Below are positions 33,697-45,903 of a DNA stretch of 64,000 nt, in pieces. Origin of the DNA: Cavia porcellus (Eukaryota > Chordata > Mammalia > Rodentia > Caviidae); the NCBI RefSeq assembly GCF_034190915.1, contig NW_026947485.1:32563519-32627518 (forward strand), read 5' to 3'. How positions within the stretch are numbered: position 1 is the first letter of the stretch; each line of letters opens with the position of its first letter. The notes below the pieces were generated by a model. The model saw only the letters and a program-made list of their open reading frames with translations, did no database searches and was not told the origin of the DNA. The position numbers were made by a program, and so were the translations under genes.

Positions 33697-34179
33697 TGTC
33701 GATGTCCGCTCCCGGCCGGCAGGAAGGACACACGACAAAGTCTGGTAGTGGACAACCTTTTCTTTTTATTTTTCTTCTCCGTACAGCCTGCCCTGGGTTC
33801 TCCCAGCTGAAGCCTCCTCTGGTCCGCTCCCCGCGGCTCCTTTTGTGCTTCAGTCTGCCCCAAAGCCTCTACCGGTCCGCTCTCCGCGGCTCCTTTTGGG
33901 CTTTTACTTCTGGGCTTCTACCTGGCTTCTTCTTCCACCCAGGGGTGGCACCGGTATATATACGGGTACAGTGTCCAATCATGTTAAAGTAAGCAAGGCA
34001 AGCTGATTGGCTAACATCATCAGTTGCCAGGCAGACTATATTGTTGAGTGGGTTGTTTACGCGGTAAGCAGGAAACTAACATATTCGATGGGAGGGGTAA
34101 TCTACCTCAGGCTTTGCTCTTTACCACAGGCCGCACGTCCGCCGCGCAAGGCGAGCTATCACAGACGCGGCTCCCAACA
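33697..34179 (-). repeat. 5' LTR of provirus 1
   Basis: A 483-bp LTR. Compared with the 3' LTR it has two differences, ccaccc for ccgccc and gagtggg for gagcggg in plus-strand reading. Both are CpG-type transitions, and both other LTRs in the window keep the CpG state, so the changes arose in this copy. TATA-like box at the complement of 33953-33964; AATAAA at the complement of 33765-33770. Confidence 0.95.
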
Positions 34180-34185
34180 GTCCTC

Positions 34186-35215
34186 TTTATACCATCCATC
34201 TTCCTGTTTTAAAAATCATGTTCTTGAGTTCATTTCCACACTTTAAAATTTACATTGGCATTAGAATGTTTGTGTTTCCATTTTTTGGTAATATCATACT
34301 GTATTAATGTTCTTTCCACTTAACAGCACATCTTAGCTTTCTGTGTCAGCTGTGTACCATGTCAGGTGTATGTGTCATCTGCTCAGGCCATCTGTGTCAT
34401 GGCATAAGTTCAGTGTAAAACACCACTTATGTTATCAGCTGCCTTGCACATCAGGGCAGGGAAATGAAATGGGCTCGTAATCAATATAGGAGTCCAAGCA
34501 GATACTTTTTGGGATTTTATTAGCTGAGCACAGCAACCTCTTGGGTAGAAAACCCTGTTTCAGAGTCAAAACTGAGTAGCCCCAAACTGGAGGGTTACAG
34601 GGCATTTAAAATACAAAACTGCAAAGCAAGACATCCTGTTGGAAACAATTTAACCAGAATCTTACATTAATTTTGGTTGACACCTACATCCTGCTTCTTT
34701 GTGGGGCAGGTTAAGTTTTTCTCTTATAGGTGCAGCTCATTCTGTTTTTGCCAGAGGACTTGTACCCTGAGTACAATATTTCACTCTTCTAGGTCAATAT
34801 AGGGCACAAGTTAAATACAGGGCACAAGATGGTATCAGTTATGCCAAGCTACAACAGGAAACACTGCCATTTGTTGGTGGGTTGTGATATATTCCCAGAG
34901 CTTTGTTTACTTCTTCATATAACCTATGCCAGGATTTCTCTGGAGGTATAAACTTAGAAGCAGTATTACTGAATCAGAGGTCACACACTTTTATATATTC
35001 ATAGCTACTATTACTCTGCCCTCCCAGTCACTTGCTTCCTGGTACCTTGTTCTATCCATGTCTATAGCAGTGATCATCAGTCTTCATTTTGCCAATCTCA
35101 CAAGCAGGATAGTGAATCTGATTCTTATTCTAATTTGCATTTGTTTGATTCCTCATGAAGTTGGTATATTTTCATACAGTTTCTGGATATTTGAAGAGGA
35201 AGACTTGTTGAATGA
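34186..35215 (+). repeat. Old L1 fragment interrupted by an LTR
   Basis: 'taatatcatactgtattaatg', 'ttctttccacttaacagcac' on the left, and 'attttgccaatctcacaagc', 'ctaatttgcatttgtttgat' on the right, fit old L1 3' sequence. The middle (about 34450-34870) looks like an inserted LTR in minus orientation ('gggattttattagctgagcac' and 'gggcacaagatggtatcagt'). Confidence 0.45.
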
Positions 35216-35499
35216 ATTAGGTGCTTTGCAAGGCTACTGACAAAAGAGAAGAGTAGTGTGGCTCTGGACAGGCTGTTCTGTGAGGTTTCAGCACGGAGCT
35301 GGTAAAAGGTATGTTCACCTACCTACTGGGGTGTAGGTGAGGAAGGCATTTCTGAGGCACGGAATGCTAGAATCATAATTAGAACCAAGGCTAGGCACTT
35401 CATGTTGTGAAATCTCATCCTGGGCTATTGTCCTTCACCATCTTGACTATTAGTGCCTGAACTCAGGATCCCAGTATATAAGCATAAGGAAGATTATAG

Positions 35500-36030
35500 C
35501 TCTTTTGGATGCATTTTGTTTTAGTCACTGACTGCATAGCAAACTACTCTAAGACAGAGGTGATAGCAATGACAATTACTTATTTACTCAGATTCCTGAA
35601 ATCTGGTGGGGGGGGGCTCACAGAGACAGCTCCAGGATTTGTCTCTGAAACTGGAACATTCAATAACTTTGTTCATTCATGAGTCTAAAACTGGGCTTGG
35701 ATGGTTGGAGCAACTGAGCCCTGAATGGATATCTCTGTGGTCTCTCTCAGATGCTTAGTTCAGGCTTCCTCATAGTATGACAATTTCAGGGAAGTAACAC
35801 TTTTTACATGGCAGCTGACTTTCCTGAGATGCAAAAATAGAAGCTGCTAGGTTTTAACACCTGGACCATAAGCCCCAGAATTTACTTGTGCCTCATGGCC
35901 TCGGCTAAGCTAGTTATTGTGCCAGAGTAAGGAGAATAGATATCACTTCTTCTTAGAGGATAGCAACAATCCTTGGCGAAAGAACATGAAGGCTGGAAAC
36001 AGTTTACCACACATTGAAAATTCTCCCAAA
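35500..36030 (+). repeat. Old LTR-type repeat remnant
   Basis: 'actgcatagcaaactactcta', 'atttactcagattcctgaaa', 'acatggcagctgactttcct' and 'gaaggctggaaacagttt' follow a widespread mammalian LTR-type repeat. Includes a run of nine or so G at about 35609. Family not assigned. Confidence 0.4.
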
Positions 36031-36320
36031 GGTAAGTGAAAATTTATCATAGGAAGAGAGCCTCAGGTCAGACACTGCAGTCAAAGAAAGGTTGGAATGG
36101 AAAACCAATAACCCCCGGCTTTACCCCCTTGCCTCTTGCGGATGCCATCATTTGCCTTAGGCTTCTGTCTCCTCTCCTTGTTCACTAATGGAGCATGTGG
36201 TATAGCAAAACTTCTTATCTTATGATTGTGAAGTAAAAGAGTGGAGAAGAAGCTGAGGTCCCTCAGTCTCTTTTAGGAAGTCCCCAGTCACCTAAGGACC
36301 TCCCACTTGGCCCCATCCCT

Positions 36321-36678
36321 TGTGTATTAGTTACTTTTTACTCGTTGCTGAGACAAAATATCTGATGCACAAAGTGGGAAAGAAAAGGTTTTCTTACATT
36401 TTTTGGATGTTTCAGTCCATACTCAGTTGGCTCCAAGGCAGGGTGGCATGGCTGGGTCACAGATCATGGTGGCTGCCAACAGCAAGGAAGAAACAGGCAA
36501 AAAGAGTGAGACACGCCTTCTTCCTGCCTTTACATTACATGCTGGCTCCACCCCTAGGCCAGTGTAGCACTCACACCCCCAATCCAAGCCCTAGACAATG
36601 AACCAATAACAAATGCATAATGCAAATGAATGAGGCCGGGGTGGGGGGGCTGAGGGGACACCCACATAAACCATGACA
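36321..36678 (+). mobile_element. Solo LTR, same family as 45904-46289
   Basis: It shares with the 45.9-kb copy 'ttagttactttttactc', 'tgagacaaaatatctgatgc', 'tcagttggctccaaggcag', 'ggctccacccctaggc' and the 3' end 'ataaaccatgaca'. No target duplication is visible here. Confidence 0.65.
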
Positions 36679-37061
36679 TTCCATACCTAGTCCCCAGGAC
36701 TCACATACATCCTTTATATAAAAGACATTTAGTCCATCTCCAATTGGTGGAGGATGAAGGGATAACCTTACCTTGCTGTCCTGCCCACTATCCTGCTCTG
36801 TCCTGCCTCGTGCACATTTCTACCTCCTGGAAGGATTAGGAAGACAGTCAGAAGGGTAAAGAAGAATTGCAGTGCATGAACACATATACTTGCACATGTA
36901 TAACACCTGCATGTGTGCATACACATGCACATACACAAACAGAAGGAAGAGAAGGCTTATTACCAGGTCCCTCAGCCAGAATCTCTGAGCCAAGCACTAT
37001 TGTTTGACATTGTTTGTCCACTCTCCTGTTCATCTCTCTGTTCTAAGCTGACCTGCTGTTA

Positions 37062-37998
37062 TAGTCTGGATCTGGAGTGTCCACCAAAGGCTCTCTACAA
37101 TTATGAGTTATAGATAAGCTAAAGTTAGTGGTGCTCACTGTATACCCTTGCTATATGCCTCACTTCCCCATTGGATCAGTATGCGCTAAGCAAATATACT
37201 TGTAACCCTATGGATTGACTGTAGTTTGACTCACCTTGTACCCACGTTGTGATTCTGCTGTATAAAACATACTTGGGCAAACAGCTCCTACAGCAAACTA
37301 CTTTGGGGACCCCTCTTGTCTCTTGGGAACTTTCTCTCAATAAAGCTTTTTTACTCTTAACTTCCATTGTCTTTGAAATTTACTCTTTGATAGTCAGGAA
37401 GTATGAATTTGGCACATCTGACATCTAACAAGTGGACAGTTATTTTTCCCCATCATACACAGTGTTATGGTTTGTGTCTGCATGTCCCCTCAAAGCCTCA
37501 CGCTGTCATAGGGTTTTTTGTTTTGTTTTGTTTTGTTTTTTTAGAGGTGGCTGAATCTAGAGTATGTGATGCTGGGGTTAAAGGTACGTGGTCAGTAAAT
37601 CAGTCCACAGATTGGTTTGGCTTTGTTCTAGCTAGGATTAAGAGTGTGAGTGCTACACCCACTCCTGGGTGGGTAGCCTGCATACAATAGAAGGGACTGA
37701 AAGAGTCTTGTCTCCCTCCTCTTACTGCTTTTGCTGTTTTCCGCCTCTATGAAAGGGTTCCCCTCCACTACGTGCCTTAGGGTCAGTTGATTATGGGCTG
37801 AAATCTCTATAAACTGTGGGCTAAATAAACATTTCCTCCCTTAACATTGGTCATTGGATATTTTGTCTCAGCAATAAGAGAGAAGAAACTAAAAAAGATG
37901 GACTGAAATCTCTGAAATTATGAACATAAGTAAAATTTCCTCCTTTATGTTAATTTTCTGAGATATTTTGCCATAGTGATGGACATCTGACTAATATA
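37062..37998 (+). mobile_element. Nested LTR cluster
   Basis: The outer element starts 'tgttatagtctggatctgg' at about 37062 and its 3' end 'gactgaaatctctgaaatta ... ctgactaatata' appears at 37900-37998. Between them lie an ERV1-type LTR (about 37105-37440: ctgtataaaac, ctcaataaagc, U5-like end) and a MaLR LTR (37463-37895). The arrangement indicates at least two insertions into one older LTR. Confidence 0.5.
37463..37895 (+). mobile_element. MaLR-type LTR (family copy 2)
   Basis: It starts tgttatggtttgtgtctgc and ends 'tattttgtctcagcaataag'. Same family as 7629-8043. It contains a GTTTT repeat near 37520-37540. Confidence 0.6.
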
Positions 37999-38042
37999 CT
38001 TGGGCTTTGCTATTTTGTCTGTGCTCAGAAATAATCTCTTAG

Positions 38043-40179
38043 GAAAGCATAGAATATGTGAAGCAGGTTCAAAGAGATTATCAGGAAACTAAAAACTCTA
38101 TCAAAAACTGGCATAACAGCTTGAAAGAAACTAAGGACAGATTATCTGAACTGGAGGGCAGATTTGTAATATGGGAGCATGAAATGAAAAACTTCTTAAA
38201 AATAACAAAGAAACAAACAGCAATAATACAAAGACTAGAAGATGATAAGAGGATCTATAACTTAAGAATTAAGAACATAAAAGAAGAAGTAGGGACACAA
38301 ACAAATGAACTACAAAAGCTACTCACAGAAATAATCCAGGAGAATTTTTTTAATTTAGCAAAAGGTAAAGATACTCAGTTGTATGAAGCATACAGAACCT
38401 CTGCCACCTACAACCCAAACAGAGCTACAACCAGGCATATAATAATTAAAATTCCAGAAATCCAATACAAGAACAGAATACTAAAATCTGTCAGAGACAA
38501 GAAACAGATCACTTAGAAGGGAACACCCATCAGAATTACAGCAGACTTCTCGGCACAAACCATCAAATCACGAAGAGCATGGGGGGAAATAATTGAAGCT
38601 TTGAAAGATAATAATCTCCAGCCAAGATTGATATATCCTGCACAACTATCCCTGGAAATTGATGGAAAAACAAGGTGCTTCCAGGATAAAGAGGAACTAG
38701 GGGACTATGCAACCACTAATTCAACTCTACAGAGAATACTGCAGGATATTCTAAAAAAGAAAAATACGAAGAATCCAGAAATAGTGGCAGAGAGGCCACA
38801 ATGAATGGAGCAGAAAACAAAATGAAGAAGACAAACTGACAACTGATGACAGAAAAAGAGCTCAACAGAAATGAGGCAGAGAAGATTGGATGATAGGAAC
38901 AGCTATTTTGGAGAAAATGATGTCTTAAGAGGCAATACTGATTTAGTATCATCTTGAAGTCTCATCAAGCTTTTGTTCTTCTGTCTCCATTGGTCTAAAC
39001 AGGTTGTATCTTATTGGATTTTATTATATATGAGGGTACAAGCAAAAACTTTTATAGACAAGGAGATTATACAGAAACCATTGTTCATTTTCTGTTAGTT
39101 GATTCTAAATAGCCTGTAATACTGTCATTCTCTTAAATGGTTTTACATTGTTTTGATATATTTGATGATACAGTATATGAAGTAATACTCAAAGATTTCA
39201 AGAAAAGAGACATTATGGTAACTATGTTTATGTCAGGATAATCTTGTGGTGAAACACTATTTTGCTTAAATGGCTATGTTTTGATCTGCGCTGTTTTGCT
39301 GTTATGCCCTCTTTTATTTCAATCTCCATTTTATTATTTACTTTTTAATTTTTATCCTTTTAATTAAGGGAAAAATAAATAAAAAATAGCAGGATATATT
39401 ATAGTAACCCACTTTGACTTTCCATTATCTTGATTTAAAGCCCTGTATTGCTCTCACCATCTTGTTTTGACTGATGTTCCTCTATTCTGTTTTTCTTGAT
39501 AGTACCAGGTTCGAAAGTTTAGGCAACAGCTGTGAAGATAGTGGGATTCATTATGACGCCCATTCTGGTTGACTACTATCTACTTTTGAAGACCTATAAT
39601 GTCTCCAATGTGTTGGTTTTGTTCTTTACTGTTTTGTTAAATTTTATTATAACTGATGATATAGGCAATTCTATTAGAGATAGCGGGAGGCATTATGGTA
39701 ACCATTGTTGATCACCTTGTATTATGCTTTTACATTATCAATTATGTCCACCCTTTTGGTTTGACTGACTCTGTTCTGTTATGTCACATTTGGTTCTACT
39801 CTCTTCCAAAAAAGTAGTAAGAACTGTGGGAGCAACAAAACCCAAAATGTGTAATTGTCATTGTACAAAAGAGAGGAAAAGAAAGTGCTCTAAATGATAT
39901 AACTGCATGTATATTTAAGTGTATAAGATAGATAATGATATTACTGAGTTTTGTTGGATCTGAACTGTTGGATCTGAACAGAACTGTTTGCAGTCTCACT
40001 GTTGGAATGTCTACTTTATAAGCTTTAATTTTGTAACTTGAACAATTATTTCTAAGATGACAATATGTAATCCATTAACTAGTGATTTCCTACTGTTTAT
40101 TTTTTTCTGTAAATCTGTATAGCTTGTACCCTTTCTCTGCTTTTTTTCTTTTTCTCCTTAAATAAAATAAAAAAAAAAA
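38043..40179 (+). mobile_element. HAL1-type retroposon (L1 ORF1 without ORF2)
   Basis: A 2.1-kb insertion with a perfect 16-bp target duplication, agaaataatctcttag, at 38027-38042 and 40180-40195. It has an L1 ORF1-derived frame, then about 1.4 kb of AT-rich sequence with no reverse transcriptase, then an aaataaaataaaaaa tail. That is the structure of HAL1 elements, which use an L1 machinery in trans. The 5' end is truncated inside ORF1. The intact long duplication suggests moderate to young age. Confidence 0.85.
38046..38804 (+). pseudogene. HAL1/L1 ORF1p fragment with one in-frame stop
   Basis: Residues beginning KQVQRDYQETKNSIKNW form the end of the ORF1p coiled coil (heptad-like, KETKDRLSELEG). 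Then come the RRM-type nucleic-acid-binding region (QRLEDDKRIYNLRIKNI) and the C-terminal domain (SRRAWGEIIEAL, QPRLIYPAQLSLEIDG). A TAG at 38514-38516 interrupts the frame after KKQIT, where a Tyr codon would be expected; the same frame then runs on to a natural stop after 38804. ORF1p normally binds RNA as a trimer. This copy is broken, lacks the N-terminus and has no ORF2 after it. Confidence 0.85.
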
Positions 40180-40319
40180 AGAAATAATCTCTTAGCCCTC
40201 TGGTTATCCACTGTGGCAGAAGTGTACCCTAAGATATGCATCTCCTAATCTCTCAATCAGTAAACATTAGGTTACAGGACAAAGGGAATTTATTGCATAG
40301 ATGGGGTTTAGATTGCTAT

Positions 40320-41095
40320 TTTGATTCATTTTTATGACTAAAATAAAGTGCTGGATAATTTATGGAGAACAGAAGTGTACTACTCACAGTCCTGGAGCCT
40401 GAATATCCAATATCAAGACACCGGCAGGGTCAGTGTCTGGTAAAAGCCAGCGTCCACTTCCAAGATGGTGCCTTGTTCTGCATCCTCTGGAAGAGTATCC
40501 TTGTCAGGGAAACTGAGGCACAACCCAGATCACCAAGGCAGGTGACGGTGAAGCAAGCAGCAGTAACTTTATTGCAGACCTGGTGCAGTTGAGCCAAGGG
40601 TGAAAAGACCATTGGCCCCAAGTGAGTGGAGAGGCATATTTTATAGGAAAGTTTAGGTAGAAGAAGGGGAAGTTTGGTTGAGAGAGATTGTGTTGAAAGA
40701 GATGGAAATTTGGGGGCTTTCCAGGAGAGAGAGGGGTCTGGGTGAGTACAGGATGTTATTTGTGGTTTGTAGGCATTGAGCAAGGGTTAAAGGATGTCTT
40801 CTGTGGGCTCCTGTACCAGGAACCTGGGGTACAATGTGCTTTCCTGTGAACAAGGTGTGAAGTATTGGAAGTATTTTTTTATTCTGTTAGGGGTCGGGGA
40901 TCTAGCCCGGGAACCTAGCAGTACTAATGTGGGAGAAGGGTGCAGAAGCCAAAAGGGCTTGCACTGGTTCCCTCTAGCTCTTTCCCAAGGTACTAACCCA
41001 TCCATAAATCACTTATCAAGCATCACACTATCCAACATCACCACAATTTCAACAGATGGGTTTTGAAAGAGACACAATCAAACCATGATAGTGCT
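40320..41095 (+). mobile_element. Old LTR-type repeat split by a second LTR
   Basis: Outer pieces are 'ataaagtgctggataatttatg ... cctctggaag' on the left and 'aacccatccataaatcactt ... aatcaaaccatgatag' on the right, a known mammalian repeat layout. The inner insertion, about 40502-40990, reads as an LTR on the minus strand: AATAAA at the complement of about 40568-40575 and an end ...CTCAGTTTCCCTGACA. I could not confirm a target duplication for it. Confidence 0.45.
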
Positions 41096-41099
41096 GAAC

Positions 41100-43925
41100 A
41101 CTTGACACGAGAGTGGAGATTCTGGATTGTATAGAGGGACCCCTGTACTCCCAAGAATCCTTGCAAGTAGATAGAAAGCAGGAGATGGAGCAGAGTGATG
41201 GCAGCATGACACAGAGACCACTGTTCTGGCTTTGAAGGTGGAGACTGGGGCCATGAGCCAAGGAATGTGGGCAGGCTCTGGATGTGGGAGCAGGCAGGGA
41301 ACAGACTAAGCATTCTGAAGGAGCATAACATGCAGCACCTTGATTTGAAGCCCAGTGCCACCAATTTGGGATGTCTGCTCTCATAGAGTAAGGTCATCCA
41401 CCTGTGGTTTTGGATCACTAAGTTCATTAATTTGTTACAGCAGCATTCAGAGTCTAACACACCTCTCTCACTAGATACTGTGACTTGGGTCCCCAATACC
41501 TGGCTGCAGGAACACTATTGTCCAGTTTGTGGGCAGCCTGTATACCCATACACAGCAGCTGTGAGACCCTGGAATGCTCCTTTTCCCTTCTTGCCCTCCA
41601 TCCCTTTGTTGCTGAGGTCAGCCTTGTGGGGGCCTATTGACTCCAATATCCCTGGGTCTTGGGACTCTCTAGAAGCATAGCACTTGGTATGCTGGAGGAA
41701 AGGACCCAGGTGCTACTAGGGTAGCAGGTCAGGTGGGGCTGATCCCGAGTCTGTGGCCTCAGGTCAATCTGCCTCGCCTGGCTCCATCTTGGTACATGAT
41801 TACTCCAGAGTCAGAGGCTATCAGGCTGCTCCTTTCCTGATTTAAACGAACCACCTGCTTCCCATTTCCTACTGTCTCTGCAGGGCAAAAAGCTGGGCTG
41901 TCTCTGGGAGTATGGGCTGTGTCAGCATCACGTCCCAGACTAATCAACCTTTCACCTCTGAGGTGAGCTCCTCTGACTGAATCAGTTTCATGGGATGAGA
42001 AGAAGGAGGAGAGAACGGCCAGAGTATGTGGCTGATGGAAAGGACAGTTGGACAGGCTTAGGACCAGACAGGTAGGGAGGATGGCGATGCTAAGAAATGT
42101 TAAGGCTAGCATGGTTTCGAGCAAGGAGACCCTCATCTCTCTTTGAAGCCAAGGCTACCCAATGTGGCTCTGATGCTTTTTTCTCCTCTCAGAACACCAT
42201 TTAAGTTTGACTGGAGACTTGTCCTCAACTGGTCCATCTTTCCACTCTGCTCTGTCTCCCCTTTCTTCTCACCAGGACTCTCTTGTATTCATTGGAAATC
42301 TAGGCTGCGGGAACGGAATGGGCAAAGCCTCAGAGAGGAGCACAAGCTCCCTGAGTCCAGAGATCAGCAGGCTGCAGAGCTTGAGCTGCTGCCCAGGAAA
42401 GTTGGGATCATAAGAGCAGTGGTGGCACAGAGAGAGTCACACAGCGGGAGGAGAGAAGCCCAACTCCTCTTCCATCCCTTCAGGCCAGATCTATCCTTGA
42501 GGGTCTGTGGTGGGCTCTCTGCCAACTGGAGACCCTCATGAGGAAGAAAATGCAAATTTCACCGAGCCCTAGGAATGACAGACACTTGCTATCCCTAGAG
42601 CCAGTGGCTAGAGCCTGCTCACCCTGGGTATGAAGCTTTACACCACCTCTTTCAAGCCTCAGCTGGGCACCCTCAGCGCTGTCTGTATTGCCTGCTCCAA
42701 ACCAGAGTCGTGCTGAAAGCAGGTGCCTTAGCACTAAGCCCACTGCTGGGTTGGGAGCATGCAGCTCACCTTCTGCTCACCAATGGGAGGCCCTGTTTCG
42801 AGATCCCTGAGAACATGAGATTTGTTGCCAGAGAACAGAGGTAGAATCCTCATTGTATGCCTTCTGGCTGTGTGGCTTTAGCCAGAGTACTCAACATCTC
42901 AACATCAGGTTCTTCTCTGTGAAGTGGGAGTATCGTCTGACCTATTTACAGCTCTGTGACCAGGGAAGGAGGTATACACAGGACAGGGATGAACAAAAAA
43001 TCCTCCAGAAAGGCTCCCTCTGCTTATTTCCCATTGGGCAAGCTTCTGTGATTCATGGAACTTTTCCTCTGAAATCTTTTCTAGTACCGTTTATAACTTG
43101 GAGCCCACACCATGGCACAGACAAAAGGTCAACTAGGAAAAGCTTTGTGCTTTCCATGAAATCACCTCCTTCTGAGGCTGGCTTTCAGGAGAAAGGTGAC
43201 ATTGTGAGGCACCCTGCTCCAGACCCAGGACTATCAGTGGCTCCAGACCTCACCTCTGGGCAGGTGAGGATAGGGGACCAGGACAAGCAGGACAAACTCT
43301 AGGGCAGTCACTTCTGGAAGAAGACACAGCCCAGGCATAGCAAGGAAATGCAGTGGGACCTACTGACTGTGGGCACTGCCAATGTTGTGAAGGCAAGGGA
43401 ACACCCTTCCCATGTGACTCAAGACTGTGCCCATCTTTTGTCTTGGCCAGCATATGCCAGTGGCACTCCCTGGGCATTTTCATAATGAATGCACCCTGCT
43501 CTGGAGGGTGAAGTGAAGACCATTGATAGGGCTGGGATATGAAGACCACTGGGATATGTGAAAGTGTGACAGAAGCCGGGTTAAGGTGGGCAGGACCAGA
43601 ACCATTTACTGGGTGCAGTAAATGGCTGTCTCTGCTCCTGCATCTGAGTCCCGCCTCCCCTCCAAGAGTAGGCTGGTGGCTTGATCCTGAGTAACAGCCC
43701 CTGGTAGGACTTAGAGGCCTCGGATCACTTCCTCTCCCCACTCTCCTTCTGCTGAGGATGATGGGTCTCACCCTGAATTTCTTAGGGTTAGAAGACAGGG
43801 TGAGAGTGACTTCAGGCACATAGGAGAGGAAAGCACACTGCACATGTGAGGACACCCAAGAGGCTGCAACACTGGCTGCCTCTGTGTGCCAGGGCTACCC
43901 TGCCTCTATTATTATTACTACTACT
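41100..43925. other. Intergenic, nothing firm
   Basis: Probably contains a MIR piece near 42845-42930 ('gctgtgtggctttagccag'). No gene is recognised. Open frames at 42143-42541 and 43250-43855 lack recognisable domains. Confidence 0.4.
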
Positions 43926-43931
43926 ACTACT

Positions 43932-44018
43932 ATTTTTTTTTTTTTTTTTTGCAGTGCTGGGGATGGAATCCAAGACCTTTTGCAGGCTAGGGGAGTGCTC
44001 TACCACTGAGCTAGCCTC
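43932..44018 (-). mobile_element. ID-type SINE
   Basis: The minus strand reads aggctagctcagtggtagagc, then 'aaggtcttggattccatccc', then a tail corresponding to T18 on the plus strand. An ATT/ACT trinucleotide stretch (43905-43932) lies beyond the tail. Confidence 0.75.
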
Positions 44019-44039
44019 CTTTCTGCCTTTTGAATTTGT

Positions 44040-44425
44040 TACATGCTAACATGTGATCTATTTAAATTTAATATTGCTTAAAATAGTGTCAAATTTTAGA
44101 AAACTTGCATAAAAAAGCTAACATATAATGCTTACTTAAATTGATCCATTGTTAATATTTTACCATATTTGTGATATCACTCATCTGTCTGTGTGGTAGT
44201 GTGCATATGTTCAGTGTGTACAGTGTTTCCTAAAGACAAGAATATTCTTTTACATCAACCTAGTACATTCTCACTGCTAGCTAAGCTGTATGTCCCAATA
44301 ATGCACTTTTTAGCCGCCTTTTTCGTGTCCAGCATCCAATTCATGTTTGTAAGCTTACATTTTTATTCTCTTTTAATCTTCTCTTGGTTTTCTCTAGACT
44401 TTCCTGACCTTGACACTTTTGTAGG
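44040..44425 (+). repeat. Old L1 fragment
   Basis: 'aatttaatattgcttaaaat', 'gatccattgttaatatttta' and 'ctctagactttcctgacctt' fit the AT-rich 3' sequence of an old L1. Non-coding. Confidence 0.4.
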
Positions 44426-44689
44426 CCCCAGGTGGGTTATTTTGGAGAATGTCCCTCTGTTTGGTGTTTCCTCGCGATTAGATTCAGAAAAGAAGTAATT
44501 TCAACAAGAGAGATGATGCATTGTTGATGCCTGTGAATTTAAGCAATCAAGGGGACCTCATGGGAGAGATTCTAAAGGCTCCAGGCCAAGTGTTGAACCA
44601 TTCAAGTAGTTTTTGTTAGACACCTATTATAAATTGTACCCAGCTGTAGATCCCTGGAATATATTAGCAACAACAAAATTTTGTTCTTG

Positions 44690-45700
44690 ATGAGTGTAGT
44701 GGCTTAAACGCAGATGCCCCCTGGAATTTCAGAAGGTGATTTATTTGCAAATATGGTCTTTATAGATGTGAAGTGCAGCTCTCCCTGCATTGCCAGGATG
44801 GGCTGGCAATCTTATGAGAGAGAAAATAGAAGACTCAAACACACAGGGAAAAGGCCAGAGGCACAGTCTGGGATTGCTCTGCTGAAAACAGGGGAAGGGT
44901 TTAAGGGCTAAGGGTTTGCCATGTGCAACTGTGCTCGATTGGTATCCAAGTTGATTTCACTTGGAGCCTTGCACCTTCAGAAGGGGCCATTTGTCTTTCC
45001 CTACATGCAGCCAGCTGTAAGATTCCTTGGGAGGGAAGGTTTCTATATATCGATGTCAGAAAATAGCCTTGGTCAATAGAGACTGGTAATTAGAGCTACA
45101 CTGATCCTGAATAAGAAACTCAGAAGAAACTTTCACCTTCCACTGATTTCTGCGCCTACTTCCCACCCTCTATCTCTATGCAATGTCCCTGGGGTTTACT
45201 ATCCTAGAGGACATGTCCATCTGTCCTATTATTCCTTCTCAAATTTATTGTTCTTCATTTTAAATGTGTAAAAGCACCATGCTTTGACCATTTCTTTTCA
45301 GATTGCATTTTCTTATGAAGACCCCTTCACACATATACATTTAAAATCTTTATCACTTTGCCAAGTGCTCATATTAGTTGGGTTCTTAGATCCAGCCAAG
45401 AACCCACACAAGAGTTAGGAGAGGGAGAAGACATCTTTACTTCCCTGCATTAGGACACCAGGAGCAACTGGAACCTTCACGTGGTAGGGAGGATCCTCCT
45501 CAGCAGGCTTTGGAGGTGACAGATTTGCTAACACTTTGATTTTGGACTTCTGAAGACTTGATAGGTGTGATAGAATAAATTTCAGTGTGTGATGATTTGT
45601 TCCAGCAACTGCAAGACACTAGATGCAAAGGTTCCATCTTAGCTGTGATAATGTCGGGGCAGAACCTTGTGCCCTGTGTTTGGATGATGTACTTAGTCAC
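44690..45700. other. Intergenic with LTR-type remnants
   Basis: 'gatgccccctggaatttcag', 'atttgcaaatatggtctttat' (about 44710-44770) and 'ttggacttctgaagacttg' (about 45540) are typical of old MaLR-like LTR text. The rest is unassigned. Confidence 0.4.
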
Positions 45701-45903
45701 CTTTCCATTGCTGGATGAAATATCTGACATACACAACCTAAAGGGACAAGGATTTATTTTTGGCTCACACGTTCAGGGTGTGATGGGCTGGCTCCAAGGG
45801 TGAGACATCATGGAAGGCAATGGTGGAAGAAAGCTGCTCACCTCATGGAGATCAGAAGCAGAGAGGAAGGGGAGGAGTTTTGCAAAGACAGAGCCTTTGA
45901 AGT

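Larger units (their letters stand above)
31233..34179 (-). mobile_element. IAP-like class II endogenous retrovirus, internally deleted provirus 1
   Basis: A 2,947-bp provirus in minus orientation, flanked by a perfect 6-bp target duplication gtcctc (31227-31232 and 34180-34185). Both LTRs are 483 bp, start TGTTGGGAGCC and end in CA. The order on the minus strand is: 5' LTR; primer-binding site; leader with a splice donor (CAG|GTGAGT, exon end at 33620); a truncated gag; an ID SINE; a 3' region with a splice acceptor (ttttcccacag, exon start 32330); a polypurine tract (31716-31735); and the 3' LTR. The C-terminal half of gag, protease, polymerase and any recognisable env are missing, so it cannot replicate by itself. 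A 66-codon frame in the 3' region (31781-31981) recurs in provirus 2 but I do not recognise it. The LTRs differ at only two sites, so the insertion is recent. Confidence 0.95.

Noticed and set aside
38058..38804. Host coiled-coil gene
   Set aside because: The protein is L1 ORF1p-like and lies within an element bounded by a 16-bp target duplication and poly(A).
43250..43855. 201-codon minus-strand frame as a gene
   Set aside because: No domain, no splice-site-bounded conservation and no promoter features could be seen; likely chance.
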